Of a DNA stretch of 12,012 nucleotides, positions 1-7,229 are shown piece by piece. Origin of the DNA: DASWUD01 sp036401755 (lineage in GTDB: Bacteria; Pseudomonadota; Gammaproteobacteria; Thiohalomonadales; Thiohalomonadaceae); the NCBI GenBank assembly GCA_036401755.1, contig DASWUD010000260.1, positions 1 through 12,012 of the forward strand. Reading direction: 5' to 3'. A program made the translations under genes and the position numbers. How positions within the stretch are numbered: the first letter of the stretch is position 1; every line of letters begins with the position of its first letter. The notes beneath the pieces were generated by a model that made no database searches, had not been told where the DNA came from, and was given only the letters and a program-made list of their open reading frames with translations.

Positions 1-241
1 GCAGCAGCGCGGCGGCAAACTTCTCCAGTGCGTATTTGTGGGCGCTCTCCACATCGCGCTCGGCACGGCGGCGCAGGTTTTCCATCTCGGCCTGCACACG
101 CAGCAACTGGTTCCAGTGCTCATCGGCCTTGTTGCGCGCATCCTCCAGCATCAGGTGGAGCTCCTGATCGGGTACCGGTGATGGCTCGGCCGGCGGCTCC
201 TTGCTCTCATCCACGGGAGGGGTGGTGCTCTCTTGCGTCAT
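1..241 (-). CDS. grpE: GrpE nucleotide exchange factor, N-terminal part (partial)
   Basis: GrpE releases ADP from the cytoplasmic chaperone DnaK. Only the first 80 residues are present; the gene runs off the left edge of the window. The protein starts MTQESTTPPVDESKE, an acidic, proline-rich disordered head as in other GrpE proteins. From about residue 33 it becomes a charged helix, and it contains the family-typical stretch NQLLRVQAEMENLRRRAERD followed by a KYALEKFAAALL segment, the start of the long dimer coiled coil. An AGGAG ribosome binding site lies 7 bases before the ATG. It follows hrcA on the same strand after an 85-bp gap, the usual hrcA-grpE(-dnaK-dnaJ) order. It is probably co-transcribed with hrcA and so under CIRCE control; I saw no convincing separate promoter in the gap. 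Confidence 0.93.
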   Translation of the reverse strand, partial: MTQESTTPPVDESKEPPAEPSPVPDQELHLMLEDARNKADEHWNQLLRVQAEMENLRRRAERDVESAHKYALEKFAAALL

Positions 242-300
242 GCTCTGCTCCTGAACTATCAATAAATATGATGTAACCACGCATGAGTACGCGGTATTGG

Positions 301-315
301 CCTGCGAATCGCAGG
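301..315. repeat. Small perfect hairpin between hrcA and grpE
   Basis: CCTGCG-AAT-CGCAGG forms a 6-bp stem with a 3-nt loop just after the hrcA stop codon. It has no adjacent U tract on the transcribed (minus) strand, so it is not a convincing terminator. It may be an mRNA stabilising or processing element in the hrcA-grpE transcript, or chance. Confidence 0.35.
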
Positions 316-326
316 TATATCGGGCC

Positions 327-1394
327 CTACTTCACTTGATTCAAGGCCGCTCCCAACAGGCGGGCCGTCACGTCGACGATGGGAATCATCCGGTCGTAAG
401 CCATGCGGGTGGGACCGATCACCCCCAGCACGCCGACCACTTCGCCATCCACGCGGTAGGGCGAAGTGACCAGACTGCATTCGTCGAGGGCTTGGTAACC
501 CGACTCGTCACCGATAAAGATCTGTACACCCTCGGCATGCATGCACTGGTCGAGCAGGTGTAGCACATCACGCTTACGATTGAAGGTTTCGAACAGCTGC
601 TTGAGGCGGTCGATGTTGGACATCTCCGCGTAGTTCATTAGATTGGTCTGGCCCGCCATAAGGTAATCGCCCCCCTGCTCAGCGGGCAGGAAAGCCTTGT
701 CGGCCATTTCGATGGCCGCCACCATCAACTGATCCATGTTCTCGCGAGTCTGTTTCATTTCGCCTAGCAGTCGATTGCGCACGGATTTCAGATCACGCCC
801 GGCAAATGACTGGTTGAGGTAGTTGGCGGCCTGTTGCAGCTCGGCGGGCGAATAACGGCGCGAGGTCTGGATGATGCGGTTTTGCACCTCGTGCTCGTTG
901 ATGATCAGCACCACCAGCACCTGGTTGCCGCTCAACGGCAAAAACTCCACCTGGCGCAGCGCCACCATGTCACGGCGCGGCAACATGACGATGCCGGCCA
1001 TGGAGGATATCTCGGAGAGCATCGACGAGGCAGAGGCGAGCAGGCTGCGCGAATCCTGCACGGGACCGATCTGGTTCTTCAGCGAGAGGATTTCTTGCTC
1101 GGCGAGCGGCTTGATGGTGAGCAGACTGTCGACGAAAAAGCGGTAGCCCAGCGCCGTGGGGACGCGGCCGGCCGAAGTATGGGGGGAGTTTATCAACCCC
1201 AGCTCCTCCAGGTCGGCCATCACATTGCGAATTGAGGCGGGGCTGAGGTCGAGGCCGGAATCCTTGGAGAGGGTGCGCGAACCAACCGGCTGGCCATCAC
1301 GGATATAACGCTCCACCAGAAACTTGAGCAGCCGCTGCGCCCGCTCGTTGAGCGGCGTAGGTTTACTATCGGGTTTCTGGGTACTGCTAATCAT
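327..1394 (-). CDS. hrcA: Heat-inducible transcription repressor HrcA
   Basis: HrcA is the repressor that binds CIRCE operators in front of chaperone operons; it needs GroEL for activity and loses DNA binding under heat stress. The 355 residues match the family length (about 340-360). The N-terminal winged helix is clear: RAQRLLKFLVERYIRDGQPV (about residues 19-38), then GSRTLSKDSGLDLSPASIRN and VMADLEELGLINSPHTSAGR, leading to VPTALGYRFFVDSLL. The rest is the GAF-like ligand and dimerisation part, ending in a VIGPTRMAYDRMIPIVD segment typical of HrcA C-termini. The ATG has a GGAGA ribosome binding site. A perfect CIRCE lies 12 bp upstream of the ATG, so the gene is autoregulated. grpE follows on the same strand. 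Confidence 0.97.
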   Translation of the reverse strand: MISSTQKPDSKPTPLNERAQRLLKFLVERYIRDGQPVGSRTLSKDSGLDLSPASIRNVMADLEELGLINSPHTSAGRVPTALGYRFFVDSLLTIKPLAEQEILSLKNQIGPVQDSRSLLASASSMLSEISSMAGIVMLPRRDMVALRQVEFLPLSGNQVLVVLIINEHEVQNRIIQTSRRYSPAELQQAANYLNQSFAGRDLKSVRNRLLGEMKQTRENMDQLMVAAIEMADKAFLPAEQGGDYLMAGQTNLMNYAEMSNIDRLKQLFETFNRKRDVLHLLDQCMHAEGVQIFIGDESGYQALDECSLVTSPYRVDGEVVGVLGVIGPTRMAYDRMIPIVDVTARLLGAALNQVK

Positions 1395-1406
1395 CGTCTC
1401 TCCAGG

Positions 1407-1433
1407 TTAGCACTCGACCACTTCGAGTGCTAA
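1407..1433 (-). promoter_or_regulatory. CIRCE operator (HrcA binding site)
   Basis: The sequence is TTAGCACTC, 9 spacer bases, GAGTGCTAA, a perfect match to the CIRCE consensus. It begins at the predicted transcription start of hrcA and ends 12 bp before the hrcA ATG, the usual position for autorepression of an hrcA-grpE heat-shock operon. Confidence 0.98.
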
Positions 1434-1439
1434 CAGGAA

Positions 1440-1467
1440 ATTATCCATGGCACCGGCAGGCTGTCAA
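1440..1467 (-). promoter_or_regulatory. Promoter of the hrcA-grpE operon (sigma-70, possibly also heat-shock sigma)
   Basis: On the minus strand a consensus -35 TTGACA (1462-1467) is followed after 16 bp by -10 GATAAT (1440-1445). The predicted start is near 1433, the first base of the CIRCE. The same stretch also reads CTTGAC, 12 bp, CCATGGATA, which resembles a sigma-32 promoter (CTTGAA ... CCCCATnTA), so overlapping control is possible. Confidence 0.7.
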
Positions 1468-1532
1468 GTTTGCGTGGCGGTGGAAACAGGCATCGCTAAC
1501 ATGTTAACTTTCGTGCACTTTTGGAGGGTGGC

Positions 1533-2402
1533 ATGGGGCAGCGTTTCAAAACCATCGGGCTTATCGGCAAATATGGTGACACCACGGTCGGAACCACCCT
1601 GCACACCCTGAGCGGCTTTCTGAAGGGGCGCGGCTGCCGTGTGCTGCTCGACGAGGCGACCGCCGAGGTCTGGCCGGAGCATGGCCTGGAGATTGCCGGG
1701 CGCGAGCAGATCGGCCGCGAAAGCGACCTGGCCATCGTGGTCGGTGGCGACGGCACCCTGCTCAACGCCGCCCGCAGCCTGGCCAAGCACCGCATCGCCA
1801 TCCTCGGCGTCAACCTGGGGCGCCTTGGCTTTCTGGTCGATATCTCGCCCGATCAGATGCACTCCCGGCTGGACGAGATCCTCTCGGGCCAGTACACCGA
1901 GGATCCGCGCTTCCTGTTGCACTGCTCCATCATCCGCGATGGGGAATGCATCAGCCAGAGCGATGCCTTCAACGATGTGGTGGTCCACAAGATCGACGTG
2001 GCGCGCATGATCGAGGTGGAGACCTACGTCAACGGCACCTTCGTCAACACCCTGCGTTCCGATGGACTGATCGTCTCGACCCCCACCGGCTCCACCGCCT
2101 ACGCCCTCTCTGGCGGCGGCCCGATCCTGCAACCCTGCCTGAACGCGGTGGTGCTGGTCCCCATCTGTCCCCACACCATGAGCCATCGCCCCATCGTGGT
2201 CGATGCCAACAGCGTCATCGAAATCGTGGTGCGTGGCCAGGGGCAGAGCCAGGCACAGGTCACCTGCGACGGCCAGATCAACCTCGGCCTGCTCCATGGC
2301 GATCGGGTGATGATCCGCAAGAGGGAGGAGATGGTCACCCTCATCCATCCGGTGGACCACGACCATTTCCACATCCTGCGCGCCAAGCTCCACTGGGGAT
2401 AA
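1533..2402 (+). CDS. nadK: NAD kinase
   Basis: NAD kinase phosphorylates NAD+ to NADP+ in the cytoplasm and is essential. The 289-residue product fits the family. Visible motifs are GGDGT (residues 71-75, catalytic Asp and phosphate binding), NLGRLGF (94-100), FNDVVVHK (146-153; the NDxxxH/NExxxH NAD-binding segment) and TPTGSTAY (183-190). I chose the ATG at 1533 because GGAGG sits 5 bases before it; the in-frame TTG at 1521 would overlap that site. It is divergent from hrcA across 138 bp and is followed after 8 bp by recN, an arrangement common in Gammaproteobacteria. No strong promoter stands out in the AT-rich stretch at 1497-1520. Confidence 0.97.
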   Translation: MGQRFKTIGLIGKYGDTTVGTTLHTLSGFLKGRGCRVLLDEATAEVWPEHGLEIAGREQIGRESDLAIVVGGDGTLLNAARSLAKHRIAILGVNLGRLGFLVDISPDQMHSRLDEILSGQYTEDPRFLLHCSIIRDGECISQSDAFNDVVVHKIDVARMIEVETYVNGTFVNTLRSDGLIVSTPTGSTAYALSGGGPILQPCLNAVVLVPICPHTMSHRPIVVDANSVIEIVVRGQGQSQAQVTCDGQINLGLLHGDRVMIRKREEMVTLIHPVDHDHFHILRAKLHWG

Positions 2403-2410
2403 GCCACACC

Positions 2411-4114
2411 ATGCTGCGCCATCTACACATCCGCAATTTCGCCCTTGTGGAACACCTGGAGCTCGAGTTTGCCCCCGGCATGAGCGTGTTGAGCGGCGAA
2501 ACCGGCGCCGGCAAGTCGATCCTGCTGGATGCCCTCGGTCTCACCCTGGGCGATCGCGCCGACAGCAGCGTGGTGCGCCACGGCACGGAACGCGCCGACA
2601 TCAGCGCCACCTTCGAGCTGGGCGACATTCCGGCGGTACACGACTGGCTGAAGGAGCACGCACTCGACAGTGAGGAGGAGTGCATCCTGCGCCGCACCGT
2701 CAATGCCGATGGCGGCTCGCGCGCCTTCATCAACGGCCAGCCGGTGCCCCTCACCTCCCTGCGCGAGCTGGGTGAACAGCTGGTCGATATCCATGGCCAG
2801 CATGCCCACCAATCGCTGCTGAAGCGCGACCTGCAGCGCCAACTGCTCGATGATTTCGCGGGCCTGGGTACCGAGGTGCTTACCCTCAATGGCCACTACC
2901 GCCAGTGGCGCGCCCTGCACGATGAGCTGGAGCGTCTGCGCCAGGCCCAGCAGGAGCGTGAGGCGCGCCTGGAGCTGTTGCGCTACCAGGTCGATGAGCT
3001 GGAAAAACTGAATCTCACCGCAGATGAGCTTGCCGAACTTGACGCCGAACACGGCCGGTTGGCTAACGCCACCCGCCTCGCCGAGGGTAGTCAGCAGATC
3101 GCTGCCCTGCTCCAGGACGACGAGGAGACCTCCGCCATCCGCCTGCTGGAGCGCGGACTCTCTCAGCTGCAGGAGCTGCAGGGCTACGATACGCGCCTCA
3201 CACCTGCCTGCGAGCTGCTGGAGGGGGCGATCATCCAGGCCAAGGAGGGGGCGGGTGAGCTCCGCCATTACGCCGATAATATCGACATCGATCCACAACG
3301 CCTGCAGGAGGTGGAGCAGCGCCTCGGCGCCATCCACGACCTGTCGCGCAAACACCGAGTCGACAGCAGTGAACTGCCCGGCCTGTTGCTCACCCTGCAG
3401 GAGGAGCTGGGTAACCTCGAAGCGAGCGAAAACCGCTTCGGCGCCCTCGAAGGTGAGATCACCGCACTGCGCAAGCACTATGAAAAAGAGGCCGATGCGA
3501 TCAGCGCCAAGCGTAACGCGGCAGCACAACAGCTATCGCAGCGGGTCACCGCCAACATGCAGGAGCTCGGCATGGGTGGCGGCCGCTTCGAGATCGCCGT
3601 CGATCAGGGGGATCGCGACGAGCCCTCACCATACGGTTGGGATCGTATCGAGCTGCTGGTCACCGCCAATCCGGGCCAGCCGCTGCGTCCCCTCGCCAAG
3701 GTGGCCTCGGGCGGCGAACTATCACGCATCAGTCTGGCGATACAGGTGATCACAGCAGGCAGCGGCGGTATCCCCACCCTGATCTTCGACGAGGTGGACG
3801 TGGGGGTCGGCGGCGGCACCGCCGAAATCGTGGGACGGCAACTGCGCCGTCTCGGCAGCGAGCGGCAGGTACTCTGCGTCACCCACCAGCCACAGGTGGC
3901 GGCGCAGGGACACCACCACTTCCAGATCCGCAAGAGCAGCAGCAAAGGCGCCACCCGTACCGAGGTGCGGCCCCTGAACGGTGAGGAGCGCGTCGCCGAA
4001 GTGGCGCGCATGTCAGGGGGAGTGGAGATCACCGAACAGACCCTGTCGCACGCCAGGGAGATGATCGAACGGGCCCAGCAAGAGAGTGGCGCACGCAAAC
4101 GCCGCAAGGCTTAA
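2411..4114 (+). CDS. recN: DNA repair protein RecN
   Basis: RecN is an SMC-like ATPase used in recombinational repair of DNA double-strand breaks. The 567 residues match the usual size. The N-terminus MLRHLHIRNFALVEHLELEF is typical, followed by Walker A GETGAGKS (29-36). A long helical coiled-coil region runs from about residue 150 to 380 (repeated Leu/Glu/Gln heptads). The C-terminal ATPase half carries the signature ASGGELSR (432-439), Walker B LIFDEVD (about 457-463) followed by VGVGGGTAEIVG, and the switch histidine in VTHQPQVA (H492). The start is the ATG 8 bp after the nadK stop; the open frame extends upstream through nadK but that is a shadow. The ribosome binding site is weak, so translational coupling to nadK is likely. 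In E. coli recN is LexA-controlled; no LexA box is seen here. Confidence 0.97.
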   Translation: MLRHLHIRNFALVEHLELEFAPGMSVLSGETGAGKSILLDALGLTLGDRADSSVVRHGTERADISATFELGDIPAVHDWLKEHALDSEEECILRRTVNADGGSRAFINGQPVPLTSLRELGEQLVDIHGQHAHQSLLKRDLQRQLLDDFAGLGTEVLTLNGHYRQWRALHDELERLRQAQQEREARLELLRYQVDELEKLNLTADELAELDAEHGRLANATRLAEGSQQIAALLQDDEETSAIRLLERGLSQLQELQGYDTRLTPACELLEGAIIQAKEGAGELRHYADNIDIDPQRLQEVEQRLGAIHDLSRKHRVDSSELPGLLLTLQEELGNLEASENRFGALEGEITALRKHYEKEADAISAKRNAAAQQLSQRVTANMQELGMGGGRFEIAVDQGDRDEPSPYGWDRIELLVTANPGQPLRPLAKVASGGELSRISLAIQVITAGSGGIPTLIFDEVDVGVGGGTAEIVGRQLRRLGSERQVLCVTHQPQVAAQGHHHFQIRKSSSKGATRTEVRPLNGEERVAEVARMSGGVEITEQTLSHAREMIERAQQESGARKRRKA

Positions 4115-4120
4115 CGCAGT

Positions 4121-4549
4121 TTAGTGCTTCTCCCCGGTACCCTTCTGGCACGCCTCACAGATCCCATAAATGGTGAGGCTGTGGTCGGTCATGGTGTAGC
4201 CGTGGTCGCGGGCGATGACATGCTGGCGCTTCTCGATGGTCTCATCGAAGAACTCGTCGAGACGGCCGCACCTGACGCAGAGGATGTGGTCGTGGTGGCG
4301 CCCCTCGTTGAGTTCGAAGATCGCATGGCCACCCTCGAAGTTGTGGCGGCTAACCAACCCCGCACTTTCGAACTGGGTAAGCACACGGTAGACCGTCGCC
4401 AACCCCACATCCTCGCCCGATTCAAGCAGAATCTTGTAGACATCCTCGGCACTCATGTGGCGTGGCTCGGCGCTTTCAAGGATCTGCAGGATCTTGATGC
4501 GCGGCAGCGTCGCCTTCAGCCCGGCCTTTTTCAAATCCTGCGTATTCAT
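4121..4549 (-). CDS. fur: Ferric uptake regulator Fur
   Basis: Fur is the iron-responsive repressor of iron uptake genes, a dimer that binds DNA with Fe(II). The 142 residues start MNTQDLKKAGLKATLPRIKI, aligning well with known Fur N-termini. The recognition helix region ATVYRVLTQFESAGLV is at residues 51-66. Metal ligand motifs are present: HHDH (85-88), CVRC (C91, C94), and a C-terminal CEAC pair (C131, C134). An in-frame GTG at 4561 would add four residues and has a GGGG five bases before it, whereas the chosen ATG has GAGG only one base away, so the start is not certain. The gene converges on recN with a 6-bp gap and is divergent from bamE, as in many Gammaproteobacteria. Confidence 0.96.
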   Translation of the reverse strand: MNTQDLKKAGLKATLPRIKILQILESAEPRHMSAEDVYKILLESGEDVGLATVYRVLTQFESAGLVSRHNFEGGHAIFELNEGRHHDHILCVRCGRLDEFFDETIEKRQHVIARDHGYTMTDHSLTIYGICEACQKGTGEKH

Positions 4550-4613
4550 GCCTCGTACCACTCATGCCCCGGTTACGTTATGATGGGGCAACCTTATCCT
4601 GTATGAAATTCAA

Positions 4614-4961
4614 ATGCAAAAGCTTCTCATTTGTCTGGTGGCGCTCCTTCTGTTGAGCGGCTGCGCCCACAAGATAGACATCCAGCAGGGCAACATCATC
4701 TCGCTGGAGACACTCGACAAGGTCAAAATAGGAATGGACCGCGATCAGGTCCGTTTCATTCTGGGAACGCCGCTCTTGACCGATCCTTTCCACCAGGATC
4801 GCTGGGACTACCACTACAGCATGAGCAAGGGGGGCAAAACGCTGGAACGCTACGGCGCAACACTCCATTTCAGCGGCAATGCGCTTGAGCGCATCGAAAA
4901 ATACGGCCCCATTCCCGCCAAGGATATCATCAGGGAAACGACACCCAAGAGGCCTCGCTAA
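4614..4961 (+). CDS. bamE: Outer membrane assembly lipoprotein BamE (SmpA/OmlA)
   Basis: BamE is a small lipoprotein of the Bam complex that inserts beta-barrel proteins in the outer membrane. The 115-residue precursor has a lipoprotein signal peptide (LLICLVALLLLSGC), with lipobox LSGC giving the lipidated Cys17. The mature part contains the family signature KIGMDRDQVRFILGTPLLTD and WDYHYS, then LHFSGNALERIEKYGPIP. No good ribosome binding site precedes the ATG. It shares a 64-bp divergent control region with fur (the TATGAT at 4579-4584 is a possible -10 without a clear -35). It converges on rnfH with a 12-bp gap and no visible terminator. Confidence 0.95.
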   Translation: MQKLLICLVALLLLSGCAHKIDIQQGNIISLETLDKVKIGMDRDQVRFILGTPLLTDPFHQDRWDYHYSMSKGGKTLERYGATLHFSGNALERIEKYGPIPAKDIIRETTPKRPR

Positions 4962-4973
4962 AACTCGGGGGTA

Positions 4974-5315
4974 CTATTCTTCTGCGCCCTCGATATCCCC
5001 TCCCCCCTTCTTCATCTTCTTGCCCTCGGCAGCACGCTGCTTGCGCACCTCTTTGGGATCAGCGATGAGGGGGCGGTAGATCTCGATGCGGTCGCGCGCG
5101 CGCATCCCCGCATCGAGCTTGGCGAGCTTGCCGAAGATCCCCACCTTGGCATTGTCGAGATCGATTTCGGGAAAGCGCTCGACGATACCGGAACGCACGA
5201 TGGCATCACGGATCGTCAGCGACGAATCCACCACCACCGGAATGATCACCTGCACCTCGGGCAGCGCGTAGGCGACCTCGACCGTGATCGGCTCATGGGG
5301 TTCATGCTTTTCCAT
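4974..5315 (-). CDS. rnfH: RnfH/RatB family ubiquitin-fold protein
   Basis: This is a 113-residue member of the RnfH (UPF0125) family, small beta-grasp proteins. The E. coli relative is called RatB/YfjF; the biochemical role is not settled. Diagnostic stretches are ITVEVAYALPEVQVIIPVVV, DSSLTIRDAIVRSGIVERFP and KVGIFGKLAKLDAGMRARDR followed by IEIYRPLIADPKEVRKQRA. The C-terminus is a Lys- and Gly-rich acidic tail. I chose the ATG at 5315 (MEKHEPHEP) because it aligns with family starts and has an AGGT site upstream; it overlaps the ratA end by 14 bp. An upstream in-frame ATG at 5345 would add ten residues inside ratA. It is the last gene of the transporter-ratA-rnfH cluster. Confidence 0.92.
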   Translation of the reverse strand: MEKHEPHEPITVEVAYALPEVQVIIPVVVDSSLTIRDAIVRSGIVERFPEIDLDNAKVGIFGKLAKLDAGMRARDRIEIYRPLIADPKEVRKQRAAEGKKMKKGGGDIEGAEE

Positions 5316-5739
5316 AGACCTGCACCGCTCTCTTGCTAAAGGCATCTACCAAAGAATTGGCGATCTGGCTGAAGACCGGCCCCATCGCCAGCCCCACCAG
5401 TTTGCTGGAAAACTCGAAATCGAGGTCAAGCGAGACCTTGCTCGCCTGCTCGCCCAGGGTATCGAAGCGCCAGAATCCCTCCAGGTGCCGGAACGGCCCC
5501 TCTTCCAGACGCATCTCGATCATCTTGTCCCGTTGCATGCGGTTGCGCGTGGTGAACGCCTTGCGCAGCGAGCCATGGGCGATCTCGATGGTGGCACGAA
5601 CCTCATCCTCGCCACGGGCCAGCACCTGCGAAGAGCGACACCAAGGGAGAAACTGCTGATAGGCTTCAATGTCATCTACCAGCGCAAACATTTGTGCCGC
5701 GCTGTAGGGAACCAGCGCGCTCTTTTGTATGTTGGGCAT
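5302..5739 (-). CDS. ratA: RatA / Coq10-like START-domain protein
   Basis: The 145-residue protein belongs to the polyketide cyclase/START family containing E. coli RatA (YfjG) and mitochondrial Coq10. RatA has been reported to block 70S ribosome formation, while Coq10 relatives bind ubiquinone; which role applies here is not shown by sequence. Typical features are the start MPNIQKSALVPYSAAQMFAL, VDDIEAYQQFLPWCRSSQVL, GSLRKAFTTRNRM and the C-terminal helix MGPVFSQIANSLVDAFSKRA. It lies 9 bp after the transporter stop and overlaps rnfH by 14 bp, so the three genes are very probably one operon. In enterics ratA is directly divergent from smpB; here a transporter gene sits between them. Confidence 0.93.
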   Translation of the reverse strand: MPNIQKSALVPYSAAQMFALVDDIEAYQQFLPWCRSSQVLARGEDEVRATIEIAHGSLRKAFTTRNRMQRDKMIEMRLEEGPFRHLEGFWRFDTLGEQASKVSLDLDFEFSSKLVGLAMGPVFSQIANSLVDAFSKRAVQVYGKA

Positions 5740-5748
5740 CGAATAAGA

Positions 5749-7125
5749 TTACTCGAATTTGATTATTTCAGTGGCGTGCAGAAAGATAAACAGCACCGCA
5801 ACGGGTGCCACGAAGCGCACCAGAAAACGCCAGATCCTGAACAGCAGCGCATCCTTCAGCCCCAGCTCCTCTCTCACACTCTCGCGGCGCATGATCCAAC
5901 CGGCGAAGATAGCCACCAACAGCCCCCCGGCCGGGAGCAGGATATTGGAGGTGAGGTAGTCTAACAGATCGAAAAAGGTCTTACCGAACAGCAGGTAGGG
6001 CTCACTCGACCAGAGGTTGAACGACAAAACCGACCCGATCCCCAGCAGCCACGCGCCGCCGCCAACCCACCACGCCGCATGGCGGCGCGTCAGGCCATGA
6101 CTCTCCACCAGCCAGGCCACCACCGGCTCGGCGATGGAGATCGATGAGGTCCAGGCGGCCAGCACCAGCAACACAAAAAAGAAGGTACCAAACAAGGCAC
6201 CGCCCGGCATCTGGCCAAAGGCGATAGGCAAGGTCTTGAAGACCAGCCCCGGCCCGGCCCCCGGCTCCAGACCATAGCTAAAGACGATGGGAAAGATCGC
6301 CATCCCCGCCAGCAGCGCCACCGAAGTATCGGCCAGGGCAATCACCAGCGTTGTTTTGACGATCGATGCTCCCTTCGGCATGTAGGAGCCGTAGACCAAG
6401 ATCGCCCCCATGCCGAGGCTCAGGGTAAAGAAGGAGTGGCCCATCGCCATCAGCACGCCGTTGGGGGTGATCTTGCTGAAATCGGGGGTGAAGAGAAACG
6501 CCAGCCCCTGCTGGAAATAGCCGGTGTTCATGGCATAGCCGACCAGCAACAGCAACAGCACAAACAGCGCCGGCATCATATAGCGCACCGCCTGCTCCAG
6601 CCCCGAACGCACCCCGCGTGCCACGATCCACATGGTCATCACCATGAACAGCGTGTGCCACAGCAGCAGCAGCTCCGGAGTGGAGACCAGCTGGCCGAAC
6701 AACCCCGCCACCGCCTCGGGCGACTGACCGCTGAAGGCGCCCTCCATGGCGCGCAGCACATAGGCCAGCGCCCAGCCGGCGATGACGCTGTAATAGGAAA
6801 GAATGAGGAATCCCACCACGATACCAAGCCACCCCATCACCTGCCAGCCGCGATGGCGACCCGCCTCCTCGGCCAGATAGCGCAGGGTGTTGATCGGTGA
6901 ACGGCGCCCGCGCCGCCCCATCATGATCTCGGCGATCATGATCGGGATGCCGATGGCGGCAATGCAGAGCAGATAGACCAGTACGAAGGCACCGCCGCCG
7001 TTGACGCCGGTGATGTAGGGGAACTTCCAGATGTTGCCCAGCCCGACGGCAGAACCGGTTGCCGCCAGAATGAATGCCATGCGTGATGACCACTGACCGT
7101 GGATCGACTCCCGCTCCTGTGCCAT
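5749..7125 (-). CDS. Sodium-dependent transporter, NSS (SLC6/LeuT-like) family
   Basis: This 458-residue inner membrane protein belongs to the neurotransmitter:sodium symporter family, which imports amino acids or related amines with Na+. The TM1 signature GSAVGLGNIWKFPYITGVNG is followed by GGAFVLVYLLCIAAIGIPIM, IAEIMMGRRGRRSP; the broken TM1 helix binds Na+ and substrate in LeuT. TM6 is recognisable as FTLSLGMGAILVYGSYMP, TM8 as LAAWTSSISIAEPVVAWLVE (the Na+-binding Ser/Thr segment). About 11-12 hydrophobic segments are present, the normal count for bacterial members. The substrate cannot be told from sequence. A strong GGGGGGAGG ribosome binding site precedes the ATG. It is the first gene of a cluster with ratA (9 bp downstream) and rnfH, and is divergent from smpB. 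Confidence 0.94.
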   Translation of the reverse strand: MAQERESIHGQWSSRMAFILAATGSAVGLGNIWKFPYITGVNGGGAFVLVYLLCIAAIGIPIMIAEIMMGRRGRRSPINTLRYLAEEAGRHRGWQVMGWLGIVVGFLILSYYSVIAGWALAYVLRAMEGAFSGQSPEAVAGLFGQLVSTPELLLLWHTLFMVMTMWIVARGVRSGLEQAVRYMMPALFVLLLLLVGYAMNTGYFQQGLAFLFTPDFSKITPNGVLMAMGHSFFTLSLGMGAILVYGSYMPKGASIVKTTLVIALADTSVALLAGMAIFPIVFSYGLEPGAGPGLVFKTLPIAFGQMPGGALFGTFFFVLLVLAAWTSSISIAEPVVAWLVESHGLTRRHAAWWVGGGAWLLGIGSVLSFNLWSSEPYLLFGKTFFDLLDYLTSNILLPAGGLLVAIFAGWIMRRESVREELGLKDALLFRIWRFLVRFVAPVAVLFIFLHATEIIKFE

Positions 7126-7156
7126 CGCCTCCCCCCATATATTTTTTTAAGCGCCC

Positions 7157-7185
7157 ATTGTCGGCCAATTGCCCGGCACGCTCAA
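7157..7185 (-). promoter_or_regulatory. Possible promoter of the transporter-ratA-rnfH cluster
   Basis: On the minus strand TTGAGC (7180-7185) and GACAAT (7157-7162) are separated by 17 bp, each matching the sigma-70 hexamers at four of six positions. The predicted start near 7150 would give a short leader containing the strong ribosome binding site. This is a consensus guess only. Confidence 0.35.
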
Positions 7186-7215
7186 CCGCCGATATGCCTG
7201 CGCAGCCCATTCGCC

Positions 7216-7221
7216 TATAAT
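7216..7221 (+). promoter_or_regulatory. Perfect -10 hexamer just before smpB
   Basis: TATAAT ends 8 bp before the smpB ATG, which would place the transcription start within about two bases of the start codon. No good -35 hexamer is found at 16-18 bp spacing (the region reads TATGCC or similar), and there is no ribosome binding site between it and the ATG. Confidence 0.4.
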
Positions 7222-7229
7222 GCGCCGCC

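Noticed and set aside
28..276. Plus-strand open frame over the grpE start
   Set aside because: It is antisense to grpE, with composition typical of a high-GC shadow frame.
1521..1532. TTG at 1521 as the nadK start
   Set aside because: It overlaps the GGAGG ribosome binding site of the ATG at 1533.
1464..2393. Minus-strand 309-codon open frame over nadK
   Set aside because: It is the antisense shadow of a clear NAD kinase, with a His/Asp-rich composition and no ribosome binding site.
4550..4613. Fur box between fur and bamE
   Set aside because: No stretch resembles GATAATGATAATCATTATC well enough to call.
5284..5964. Plus-strand 226-codon open frame across ratA and the transporter end
   Set aside because: It is antisense to two well-recognised genes and shows no family features.
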